Assembly: GCA_902470925.1 (NCBI GenBank)
Contig: CABRIF010000028.1
Location: 1 to 22,649, forward strand
Length of the DNA stretch: 22,649 bases
Reading direction: 5' to 3'
Origin: an uncultured Collinsella sp.
GTDB taxonomy: Bacteria > Actinomycetota > Coriobacteriia > Coriobacteriales > Coriobacteriaceae
Shown: positions 16,872-22,649 of the stretch, piece after piece
Layout: every line of letters starts with the position of its first letter
Numbering within the stretch: position 1 is the first letter of the stretch
Made by a program: the position numbers and the translations under genes
The notes under the pieces: generated by a model
The model's database searches: none
Seen by the model: the letters and a program-made list of their open reading frames with translations, nothing else
What the model was told of the DNA's origin: nothing

Positions 16872-17624
16872 CTAGGCGAGCGGGCGCGCCAGGTCCACGA
16901 TGCGGGTACCGTGGAGCTCCTCCGCCTCGAGCTCGCGCGCGATCACCTCGGCGTTTTCGAAGGTGATGCCGGCGCCGGGCAGGATGGTGAGACGGCCGTC
17001 CGCATAGGCGATGAGCTCGCGCAGGCGCTCGAGGTTCGCCTCGATGGGCGTGCCTGCGGGCCCGCCGTGCGTGAGGATGCGCGTGACGCCGAGCGTGGCC
17101 AGCACGTCGATCGCCTCGAGCTGATCGCGGGCATCGAGCTCATCGAACGCCATGTGGAAGGTGATGTCGAGCGGCTCGTCACGCGTGGCGTCCGCATCGT
17201 GCACCAAGGCGCATAGGCGGTCGCAAGCGGCGAAATCGAGCTGCCAGCCGGCCGCGTAGCCGAAGCCGGGCAGGCGCCCGGCGGTTATGGCCGCATCGCG
17301 AGCAGCATCGTAGGCAGCGCGATCGGCGGGCTGCAGGCAGCCGAAGACCACGCCGTCGGCGCCCAAGCTGACGGCGGAGGTGAGGTCGGCCTCCATGATC
17401 TGCAGCTCCTCGTGCGTGTAGGCGAAATCCCCACCGCGCGGGCGAACCATCGCCATCACGCGCGCACCCGCCTCGTGCGCCATGTGTACCGCGCCCCACA
17501 CCACGCCGGCCGACGGCGTGGTGCCGCCGCACGCGAGGTTGTCGCACAGTTCGATGCGCGCCGCCCCGGCAGCCAGCGCCGCCGGGATATGGGTCAGGTT
17601 CTCAGCGCAAAACTCACGCAGCAT
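16872..17624 (-). CDS. cutC: CutC family protein
   Basis: TIM-barrel protein of the CutC family, named for copper homeostasis in E. coli, although that role has been questioned. The 250-residue product matches family length. It begins MLREFCAENLTH, followed by GAARIELCDNLACGGTTPS, the motif VMVRPRGGDF (seen here as AMVRPRGGDFAYT), ADGVVFGCL, TFHMAFDE and RILTHGGPAGTP, and ends with a GAGITFENA segment. The ATG at 17624 has AAGGAG 6 nt upstream; longer in-frame extension has no support. It follows the metallophosphoesterase by 100 bp in the same direction and converges on the SBF transporter. Confidence 0.93.
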   Translation of the reverse strand: MLREFCAENLTHIPAALAAGAARIELCDNLACGGTTPSAGVVWGAVHMAHEAGARVMAMVRPRGGDFAYTHEELQIMEADLTSAVSLGADGVVFGCLQPADRAAYDAARDAAITAGRLPGFGYAAGWQLDFAACDRLCALVHDADATRDEPLDITFHMAFDELDARDQLEAIDVLATLGVTRILTHGGPAGTPIEANLERLRELIAYADGRLTILPGAGITFENAEVIARELEAEELHGTRIVDLARPLA

Positions 17625-17645
17625 GGATGTCTCCTTGTCGATGTA

Positions 17646-17681
17646 GGCGCCACCCGCGGGCTCGGGGCGAACCCCGGCGCC
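17646..17681 (-). promoter_or_regulatory. Hairpin with UUCG tetraloop in cutC leader
   Basis: On the minus strand CGGGG-TTCG-CCCCG (17663-17676) forms a compact hairpin with a stable UUCG-type loop, flanked by a GGCGCC sequence on each side. It lies between the metallophosphoesterase stop and cutC. No T run follows, so it is not a standard terminator. Function unknown. Confidence 0.4.
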
Positions 17682-17724
17682 CACGCGAGCGCGAAGCGAA
17701 CCCGTTCAGCATACATCACGGCCA

Positions 17725-18795
17725 TCACAGGTAGAACTGGCCGAGCGGATATCCCTCGGCGAGCATCTCGACCGAGCTGCGGGCCACATGGCCGCAGTGC
17801 ACGTCGTAGATAGCGTAGCCGGAGCCCCCATGGAAGCGCACGACCTTGGACGCCTGCGCCGGCGCGTCCTCGAACAACCAGGGAGCCTCATCGCGACAGG
17901 AGGCGTCGCCTTGAAACGAGAGCGCCGGAGCCGTGTGGTAGACAACGCCCGCCGCCTCCCCCGCGAGCGCATGGTGCGTGTGTCCGCACAGCAGCTCGGC
18001 GTCGTAGCGCGCGAGCAGCTCCAGCAGGGCGACGGCACCCCGGCACGCCGGCATGTCGGACTGGGCCGCACACACATGATGGTGCGTTGCCACCAGCACC
18101 CGGCGCCCTGCGCAGGCGGCATCGGCAAGGTTGGCGGCAAGCCAGCCGAGCGCCACCGTACCGATCGATCCTTCCGGAACCGCAGCGTCGCTGGAGTCGA
18201 TCGCCGCGATGGTCTCGTCGGCCACCTCGATACGTGCGCACACCGTACCGTCGGGCAGCAGCTCGCCCGCGCTGTGCCAGCCATCGATGAACGCTGCGCG
18301 CGCATCGTGGTTGCCCGGGGTTGCCAGCACCGGTGCCTGCGCCGCCCCGACTTCGGCCAGCGCCCGGTCGAGCGCGTCGCGCACCGAACGCATGTCGTCC
18401 GCATCGCCGGCATGCGTCATATCGCCGGTCACCACCACCGCATCGATGGGCCCGCGTGCGGCCGCCGCTCGCACCGCCTCGGCCAACAAGCGGCGCGTGT
18501 CGCCCACGCGGGCGAGGATGCCGGCGTAGAAGCCCTCGTCGCAGCCGAGCGCGGGCACGGGTGCGCAGGCCGGCATGCGCCCCGGCCGAGGGCAGCTCTC
18601 AGCGGCATCAGGCGACAAGGCGCCGTTGCGATCTGTGGCGTCAGGCGTTGAGACGCCGTTACGGAGCGCGGCATCCGGCGCCGCGGCCCCGTTGCATCCC
18701 TCGGCATCGGGTGCCGAAACACCGTTGCAGAGCGCGGCATTTGGCGCCATCCAGGCGCGTTGGAAATGAATATCGGATAGATGCAGAACGCGCAT
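17725..18795 (-). CDS. Calcineurin-like metallophosphoesterase with repeat insertion
   Basis: A 356-residue dinuclear metal phosphoesterase. The metal motifs are present in order: LSDIHF (Asp8, His10), VVTGDMTH (Asp125), TPGNHDAR (Asn162, His163), ATHHHV (about 236-241) and CGHTHHA (His272, His274). The arrangement is close to class III cyclic nucleotide phosphodiesterases of the CpdA/Icc type, but substrate cannot be read. Between the first and second motifs lies a repetitive insertion (residues 18-66). The ATG at 18795 follows GAAGGGAG; a longer frame to 19038 runs back through the repeat cluster and lacks family support. It follows phnE2 by 218 bp in the same direction, which suggests a link to phosphorus acquisition. 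No signal peptide is seen. Confidence 0.88.
   Translation of the reverse strand: MRVLHLSDIHFQRAWMAPNAALCNGVSAPDAEGCNGAAAPDAALRNGVSTPDATDRNGALSPDAAESCPRPGRMPACAPVPALGCDEGFYAGILARVGDTRRLLAEAVRAAAARGPIDAVVVTGDMTHAGDADDMRSVRDALDRALAEVGAAQAPVLATPGNHDARAAFIDGWHSAGELLPDGTVCARIEVADETIAAIDSSDAAVPEGSIGTVALGWLAANLADAACAGRRVLVATHHHVCAAQSDMPACRGAVALLELLARYDAELLCGHTHHALAGEAAGVVYHTAPALSFQGDASCRDEAPWLFEDAPAQASKVVRFHGGSGYAIYDVHCGHVARSSVEMLAEGYPLGQFYL
18598..18744 (-). repeat. 33-bp in-frame minisatellite in metallophosphoesterase
   Basis: Four full tandem units and one partial unit of 33 bp (18613-18744 for the full set) encode an 11-residue repeat of form PDAxxxNGxxx. The copies read PNAALCNGVSA, PDAEGCNGAAA, PDAALRNGVST and PDATDRNGALS. 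They directly follow the first metal motif. Units begin with GGCATC or close variants on the plus strand. The period is a multiple of three, so copy-number change would keep the frame. Confidence 0.9.
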
Positions 18796-18863
18796 GGCGC
18801 TCCCTTCGTGCTTGTTGTGCCCGAGCTTCCGCCCGTCACTTCCCGCCGCGGCCGCGCGGCTTC

Positions 18864-18997
18864 CAGCCCGTCCCGCATCGGTTGCGAGCCCATCCCGCAC
18901 CGGCTTCGGCAGCGCGACTTCGAACCCGTCCCCAACCGGTTCCTGGATTGAACCCGTCCCGAACCGATTACCGGATTGAACCCGTCCCCAACCGGGG
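18864..18997. repeat. Degenerate 28-bp repeat cluster upstream of metallophosphoesterase
   Basis: Five copies of a 20-nt core, approximate plus-strand consensus GAACCCGTCCCNAACCGGTT, start at 18864, 18886, 18922, 18950 and 18978. The last three are exactly 28 bp apart with an NCYGGATT linker; the first two are more divergent. Read on the minus strand, cores contain GTTS elements 11 bp apart. The cluster fills most of the 218-bp gap between phnE2 and the metallophosphoesterase. The rest of the gap holds no gene I can support. Confidence 0.8.
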
Positions 18998-19013
18998 GCG
19001 GGGCGGCCCGTCT

Positions 19014-19817
19014 CTACCGCAGGCGCGCCCGAATCCAACCGGTTGCGGCATCGAGCGCGAACACCGTAACAATCACGCCGAGCAGGATGATGCTCACGGT
19101 GGGCCAGGTGCGCGCCTGAATCGCAAAGATCAGCGGCGCGCCGATGCCGCCGGCACCCACCAGGCCGAGCGTCGAGGCGCTGCGCACCGCGATCTCGAAA
19201 TGATTGAGCGCCAGCGAGGAGAAAATCGGCATGAGCTGCGGCACCCGGGCGCAGAAAAACGCCTGCCAGAAGCTACCGCCCACCGCGCGGACCGCCTCGG
19301 CCGGAGCCTCGTCCATCGCCTCGATCTGCTCGGTGAACAGCTTGCCCAGCATCCCGATCTGATGCACGCCGATGGCGAGCACGCCGGCAAAGGGACCGGG
19401 CCCCACCACTTTCACGAAGATGATGGCATACACGAGCTCGGGAAATGCGCGCAGCACGTTGCAGACGAATTTGCCCGCGCGCGGCACGATGCCGTTTCCC
19501 CAAAGGTTGCGCGAGCTCACGAGCGCCATGGGCACCGCGAGCACCGTGGCGATGGCCGTGCCGAGCAGCGCGATGCCCGCCGTGAGCGCCAGCAGGCTCA
19601 CCAGGTCCTCGCCCGAACCGTCGTAGACGAAACTCCAGTCGGGCGTCAGCAGGCCCGCGAACACGTCGCCGGCAAGCGACGGGTTAAAGGTTGCCAGGCC
19701 CGAGTAATCCAGCCCGGCAGCCGACCAAATAACAACCGCCACCACGGCGGCCGAGATCAGCGTTTGGCGCAGATGCGCCGACATGCGCGGCGCGCGCACC
19801 GTTTCCTGTCGTGCCAT
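19014..19817 (-). CDS. phnE: Phosphonate/phosphite-type ABC permease (second PhnE)
   Basis: Inner-membrane permease of the PhnE family, 267 residues with about six membrane segments. The cytoplasmic coupling loop is visible as EAVRAVGGSFWQAFF and continues to the conserved ASTLGLVGAGGIGAPL. It probably pairs with the other PhnE as a heterodimer. The ATG at 19817 abuts the stop codon of the first permease, with AAGGAGG about 10 nt upstream. It is the last gene of the phnD-phnC-phnE-phnE run. No T-run terminator follows. Confidence 0.93.
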   Translation of the reverse strand: MARQETVRAPRMSAHLRQTLISAAVVAVVIWSAAGLDYSGLATFNPSLAGDVFAGLLTPDWSFVYDGSGEDLVSLLALTAGIALLGTAIATVLAVPMALVSSRNLWGNGIVPRAGKFVCNVLRAFPELVYAIIFVKVVGPGPFAGVLAIGVHQIGMLGKLFTEQIEAMDEAPAEAVRAVGGSFWQAFFCARVPQLMPIFSSLALNHFEIAVRSASTLGLVGAGGIGAPLIFAIQARTWPTVSIILLGVIVTVFALDAATGWIRARLR

Positions 19818-20597
19818 TTACGCAAGCCTCCTTCGAACGGCCTCGCTCGCAGCGTCCACGATGCCCACCACCACGAAGATCATGAGGATGACCACGCTCA
19901 CGCGGTCGTAGCGGAACAGCCCGAGCGACGCGTTGAGGATCACGCCGATGCCGCCGGCGCCCACGTAGCCCAACACCGTCGAGGCGCGGACGTTGATCTC
20001 GAACGCGTAGAAGAAGTAGCTCGCCAGCTGGCTTGCCACCTGCGGGGCGATCGAGAACGCCGCGATCTGCATGCGCGTGGCGCCCACGGCCTCGGCCGCC
20101 TCGATGGGCGCGTAGTCGATCGTCTCGATCGTCTCGAAGATCAGCTGCGAGGTGACCCCCAGCGTGAAGATGGCGATCGTGACCACGCCGGTGAACTCGC
20201 CGATACCCATGATGGCCACCGCGAACGCCGCGAGCAGCAGCGTGGGGATGGTGCGCACGATGTTGAGCAGCAAGCGCACGATACCGGTGACTACGCGGTT
20301 GCGCGTGACGACCGTGGTGGCCAAAAACGCCAGCGGCACCGCGACCGCAAAGCCCACCACCGTGCCGAGCACCGACATCTTGATGGTGCGCATCATCGGG
20401 TCGATCAGCTCGGGGATGTAGGCAAGGTCGGGCTGCATGAACTTGGACAGAAACGCGGCCGCCTGCGGGCCTCCGGTGATGACGGCGGAAAGATCGGCAC
20501 CGGTTACCGCAGCGCTCGCCAGCAGCAGCGCCGCGATGACGAAGGTGACGAACGCCTTCTTGTACCAATCGAAATGGACGGTGTCGGCGATCCTCAT
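19818..20597 (-). CDS. phnE: Phosphonate/phosphite-type ABC permease (first PhnE)
   Basis: Permease of 259 residues, about six membrane segments. It has the coupling-loop sequence APIEAAEAVGATRMQIAAF, followed by FEINVRASTVLGYVGAGGIGVIL, which closely parallels the second permease and points to an old gene duplication. The ATG at 20597 overlaps the phnC stop by one base (TGATG), so I chose it over longer in-frame starts and infer coupled translation. It probably forms the membrane channel with the neighbouring permease and PhnC. Confidence 0.93.
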   Translation of the reverse strand: MRIADTVHFDWYKKAFVTFVIAALLLASAAVTGADLSAVITGGPQAAAFLSKFMQPDLAYIPELIDPMMRTIKMSVLGTVVGFAVAVPLAFLATTVVTRNRVVTGIVRLLLNIVRTIPTLLLAAFAVAIMGIGEFTGVVTIAIFTLGVTSQLIFETIETIDYAPIEAAEAVGATRMQIAAFSIAPQVASQLASYFFYAFEINVRASTVLGYVGAGGIGVILNASLGLFRYDRVSVVILMIFVVVGIVDAASEAVRRRLA

Positions 20598-21382
20598 CAC
20601 GCAACCGCCGTCTCTGCCGCCGCGCTCTCGGGCACGCACGTGCGGCCGTCGCGCTCGTAGATGGCGGCGAGCCGCTCGGGTGTGAGCTCGTCGGGCGCGC
20701 CGTCAAACACCACCGCGCCGGCGCGCAGGGCGATCACGCGGCTCGAGAACTCGCGCGCCAGATCCACGGAGTGGATGTTCACCACAACGGTGACGCCCTC
20801 CTCGCGGTTGATGCGCGCAAGGTCGCACATCACGGTGCGCGTCGTGACCGGGTCGAGCGAGGCAACCGGCTCGTCGGCAAGGATGATGCGGGCCCGCTGC
20901 ACCATGGCGCGCGCAATGGAGACGCGCTGCTGCTGGCCGCCGGACAGCTCGTCGGAACGGGCGTGGAGCTTGTCGAGCAGCCCCACGCGCTCGAGCGCCT
21001 GCTCGGTGTGCTCGTAGTCCTCTTTGGTGAACAGGCCCAGCACGCTTTTGAGCGTGGAGTAGTACCCCAGGCGGCCCGAGAGCACGTTGCGCTGCACCGT
21101 GGAGCGCTTCACCAGATTGAAGCTCTGGGAGATCATGCCGATGTTGCGGCGGGTCTCGCGCAGCTGCCGCTTGTTGGCGCGCGTGATGGAGGTGCCGTCC
21201 ACCACGATCTCGCCCTCGCTCACATCGTGCAGGCGGTTGATGGCGCGCAGCAGCGTGGACTTGCCCGCGCCCGACAGGCCGATGATGGACACGAACTCGC
21301 CGTCCGCGATGGACAGGTTCACGTGGTCGAGACCACGCGTGCCGTTGCTGTAGACCTTCGAGACATCCCTGAACTCGATCAT
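20597..21382 (-). CDS. phnC: Phosphonate/phosphite-type ABC ATPase PhnC
   Basis: ATP-binding subunit of 261 residues. Walker A is GLSGAGKST (35-43), the Q-loop is MISQSFNLV, the ABC signature is LSGGQQQR (146-153), Walker B is ILADEP (167-172) followed by ASLDP, and the H-loop is VVNIHSVDLA. FNLVKRSTVQRNVL and the segment after it are typical of PhnC. The ATG at 21382 (MIEFRDVSKVYSN) has AAGGAG 4 nt upstream; a longer frame to 21445 runs through a hairpin and is unlikely. Follows phnD after a 129-bp spacer with two hairpins. Confidence 0.96.
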   Translation of the reverse strand: MIEFRDVSKVYSNGTRGLDHVNLSIADGEFVSIIGLSGAGKSTLLRAINRLHDVSEGEIVVDGTSITRANKRQLRETRRNIGMISQSFNLVKRSTVQRNVLSGRLGYYSTLKSVLGLFTKEDYEHTEQALERVGLLDKLHARSDELSGGQQQRVSIARAMVQRARIILADEPVASLDPVTTRTVMCDLARINREEGVTVVVNIHSVDLAREFSSRVIALRAGAVVFDGAPDELTPERLAAIYERDGRTCVPESAAAETAVA

Positions 21383-21410
21383 ATCGCTCCTTATTGACAA
21401 CAGGGGTGAT

Positions 21411-21438
21411 GCGCCCCTTGCGCAACCGGCAAGGGCGC
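21411..21438 (-). promoter_or_regulatory. Second hairpin in phnD-phnC spacer
   Basis: A perfect 7-bp stem CCCTTGC/GCAAGGG with a 7-nt loop, extended by a GCG/CGC pairing past one bulged base. It lies just downstream of the terminator-like hairpin and 28 bp before phnC. It could protect the downstream mRNA or affect phnC translation. Confidence 0.5.
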
Positions 21439-21447
21439 CCGCCACGC

Positions 21448-21488
21448 AAAAGGGAGCGACCCCGGCTTGGAGCCCTGGGGTCGCTCCC
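21448..21488 (-). terminator. Terminator-like attenuator after phnD
   Basis: A perfect 12-bp inverted repeat, GGGAGCGACCCC with GGGGTCGCTCCC, and a possible inner GGCT/AGCC stem, followed on the minus strand by TTTTGCG. It lies 23 bp past the phnD stop. Within an ABC operon this would lower phnC-phnE expression relative to the binding protein. Confidence 0.8.
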
Positions 21489-21511
21489 GTAGCTTTCGCG
21501 CTCCGCGCTCG

Positions 21512-22480
21512 TTATGCGGAGGCCTTCTCGGTGTACTCCTCGATTGTGTCGTAGGCGCCCTCGTCGACCTCGGTGTAGCCCTTGTGGCCCCACAGGGACA
21601 TGGCCTCGGCGCCCTCCTCGTCGCCCGCCATGTTGAGGAAGGTCTCGCGGATCTTGTCCTGTGTCTCCTCGTCCATATCCGGCAGCACGGCGATAGCATC
21701 GTTGGGAATGTCGCCCTCGGTGAGGAACAGCACGCGCAGCTCGGCGAACAGGTCGGTGTCGGCGAACTTGGATGCGAACACGTTGCGCGCGCCCTCGAAG
21801 ACGAAGCAGGCGTCCTGCTGGCCGTTGAGCACGGCGGTCATCTCGCTGGGGATGTCGTTGACGGTGGTGAGGGTGCAGTCCTTGGCGGGGTCGATGCCGG
21901 CGTCTTTCATCTCGGCCACCGGATAGATGTAGCCGCTGGCGGAGTTGGGCGACAGCGTGGTGATCTTTTTGCCCTTGAGGTCCTCGATCCCCTGCATGTC
22001 GCTGTCAGCGCGCACGAGCACCTCGCCCTTGAAGGTACCGACGAGCTGCCCGTCGATGGGCTTGCCCGTCTCGCGGTCGTAGGCGCCGAGCTCGGAGGTG
22101 AGGATTGCCTTGGCGCAACCCTGGTTGCGCGCCTGCACGTAGGCAGCGGGCGGCATGATGCCCAGATCGACCTTGCCGGACGCCATGGCCTCGACGATGG
22201 TGGTGTAGTCGGTGGCCAAGGTGACGTTCACCTCGCGATCGAGCTTGCCCGAAAGGTACTCGGCGAAGGGCTTTGCCTTGGCCTCCATGCTGCCGTCGTT
22301 GTTCGTGGGAACGAACTGCACCTCAAGAGGCTTGTCGGAGGACGCAGCCGAGGCGCTGCCCGCCCCGGAGCCGCCGCCGCATGCGGTAAGCGCGGACAGG
22401 CCGCCGAACGCGAGCGCTCCGGCAAGCAGGTTTCTGCGGCCGATGGGCGTGGACGCTACGGCGGATTCGAGTTGACGCAT
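21512..22480 (-). CDS. phnD: Phosphonate/phosphite-type substrate-binding lipoprotein PhnD
   Basis: Extracytoplasmic binding protein of 322 residues. It has a lipoprotein signal: positively charged start with GRRNLLAG, a hydrophobic stretch, then lipobox LTAC with the lipidated Cys34, followed by a Gly/Ser/Ala linker. The twin arginines (15-16) raise the possibility of Tat export. The mature part has PhnD-family features: VQFVPTNNDGSM, DLGIMPPAAYVQARNQ, and the ligand loop SPNSASGYIYP. Ligand may be phosphonate, phosphite or a related phosphorus ester. The ATG at 22480 has AAAGGG about 7 nt upstream. It is the first gene of the transporter operon, behind an AT-rich region. Confidence 0.93.
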   Translation of the reverse strand: MRQLESAVASTPIGRRNLLAGALAFGGLSALTACGGGSGAGSASAASSDKPLEVQFVPTNNDGSMEAKAKPFAEYLSGKLDREVNVTLATDYTTIVEAMASGKVDLGIMPPAAYVQARNQGCAKAILTSELGAYDRETGKPIDGQLVGTFKGEVLVRADSDMQGIEDLKGKKITTLSPNSASGYIYPVAEMKDAGIDPAKDCTLTTVNDIPSEMTAVLNGQQDACFVFEGARNVFASKFADTDLFAELRVLFLTEGDIPNDAIAVLPDMDEETQDKIRETFLNMAGDEEGAEAMSLWGHKGYTEVDEGAYDTIEEYTEKASA

Positions 22481-22603
22481 GATGGGGCCCTTTCTGGTTG
22501 CAGGCAAGTTCGCGACTCAGTATCGCACGACAATATAAGAGCATTGTAAAGGCTGAAGGTGACGTTTTATATACCAGAATGCCCGATTTGTACCGTTTTC
22601 TTT
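22481..22603 (-). promoter_or_regulatory. AT-rich promoter region upstream of phnD
   Basis: The AT content rises sharply here relative to the genes. On the minus strand TTTACA (22545-22550) and GATACT (22519-22524) are -35 and -10 candidates, but their 20-bp spacing is long; TATATT nearby is another possible -10. The genomic sequence stops at 22603 where the adapter begins, so the far upstream region is missing. Confidence 0.45.
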
Positions 22604-22649
22604 CTGTCTCTTATACACATCTCCGAGCCCACGAGACGTAGAGGAATCT
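22604..22649 (+). other. Nextera read-2 adapter and i7 index (artefact)
   Basis: Bases 22604-22622 are the reverse complement of the Tn5 mosaic end, 22623-22637 match the read-2 adapter stem, 22638-22645 (GTAGAGGA) match an 8-base Nextera XT i7 index, and the last four bases begin the P7 arm. This is library construct and not genome. Confidence 0.98.

Noticed and set aside
17646..17681. Terminator after the metallophosphoesterase
   Set aside because: The hairpin with the TTCG loop is real, but no T run follows on the minus strand, so I list it only as a leader hairpin.
18796..19038. N-terminal extension of the metallophosphoesterase by 81 residues
   Set aside because: It would be translated through the 28-bp repeat cluster, and the true family start MRVLHLSDIH has a good ribosome site GAAGGGAG just upstream.

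Overview
This is a GC-rich bacterial contig of about 22.5 kb with sequencing adapter left on both ends. Bases 1-48 match the Illumina Nextera read-1 adapter with an i5 index, and 22604-22649 match the read-2 adapter with an i7 index. Genomic sequence therefore runs from about 49 to 22603. Gene content and order suggest a high-GC Gram-positive, most likely an actinobacterium of class Coriobacteriia (Collinsella/Olsenella-like). The clues are the glycolytic gap-pgk-tpiA-gpmI run, the rapZ-yvcK-whiA trio with actinobacterial-type features, and a RecJ-RecQ-like fusion next to rel. The placement is an inference; there is no rRNA to confirm it.

Seventeen protein genes are visible, sixteen on the minus strand and one on the plus strand. 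I see no tRNA, rRNA, insertion sequence, integrase or CRISPR array. From left to right: a degenerate 20-bp tandem repeat array (49-356) that runs into the end of gpmI; lower glycolysis (gpmI, tpiA, pgk, gap; transcribed gap to gpmI, with a terminator between gap and pgk); the whiA-yvcK-rapZ regulatory cluster; a cation diffusion facilitator; a bifunctional Rel (p)ppGpp synthetase/hydrolase; and a RecJ exonuclease fused to a RecQ-type helicase.

After a divergent promoter region, a plus-strand SBF/BASS (bile acid:sodium symporter family) transporter converges on cutC. Then come a calcineurin-like metallophosphoesterase and a complete phosphonate/phosphite-type ABC importer (phnD, phnC, phnE1, phnE2, transcribed in that order). 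No C-P lyase genes are present, so the importer plus phosphoesterase may form a phosphorus-scavenging unit.

The core genes look ordinary. The unusual signals are mostly repeats: the array abutting gpmI, an in-frame 33-bp minisatellite inside the metallophosphoesterase just after its first metal motif, a 28-bp repeat cluster upstream of that gene, and an Ala/Ser/Pro-rich insertion with a 13-residue repeat in YvcK. The RecJ-RecQ fusion is the most interesting protein architecture. I did not find convincing evidence of an entirely new multi-gene system.
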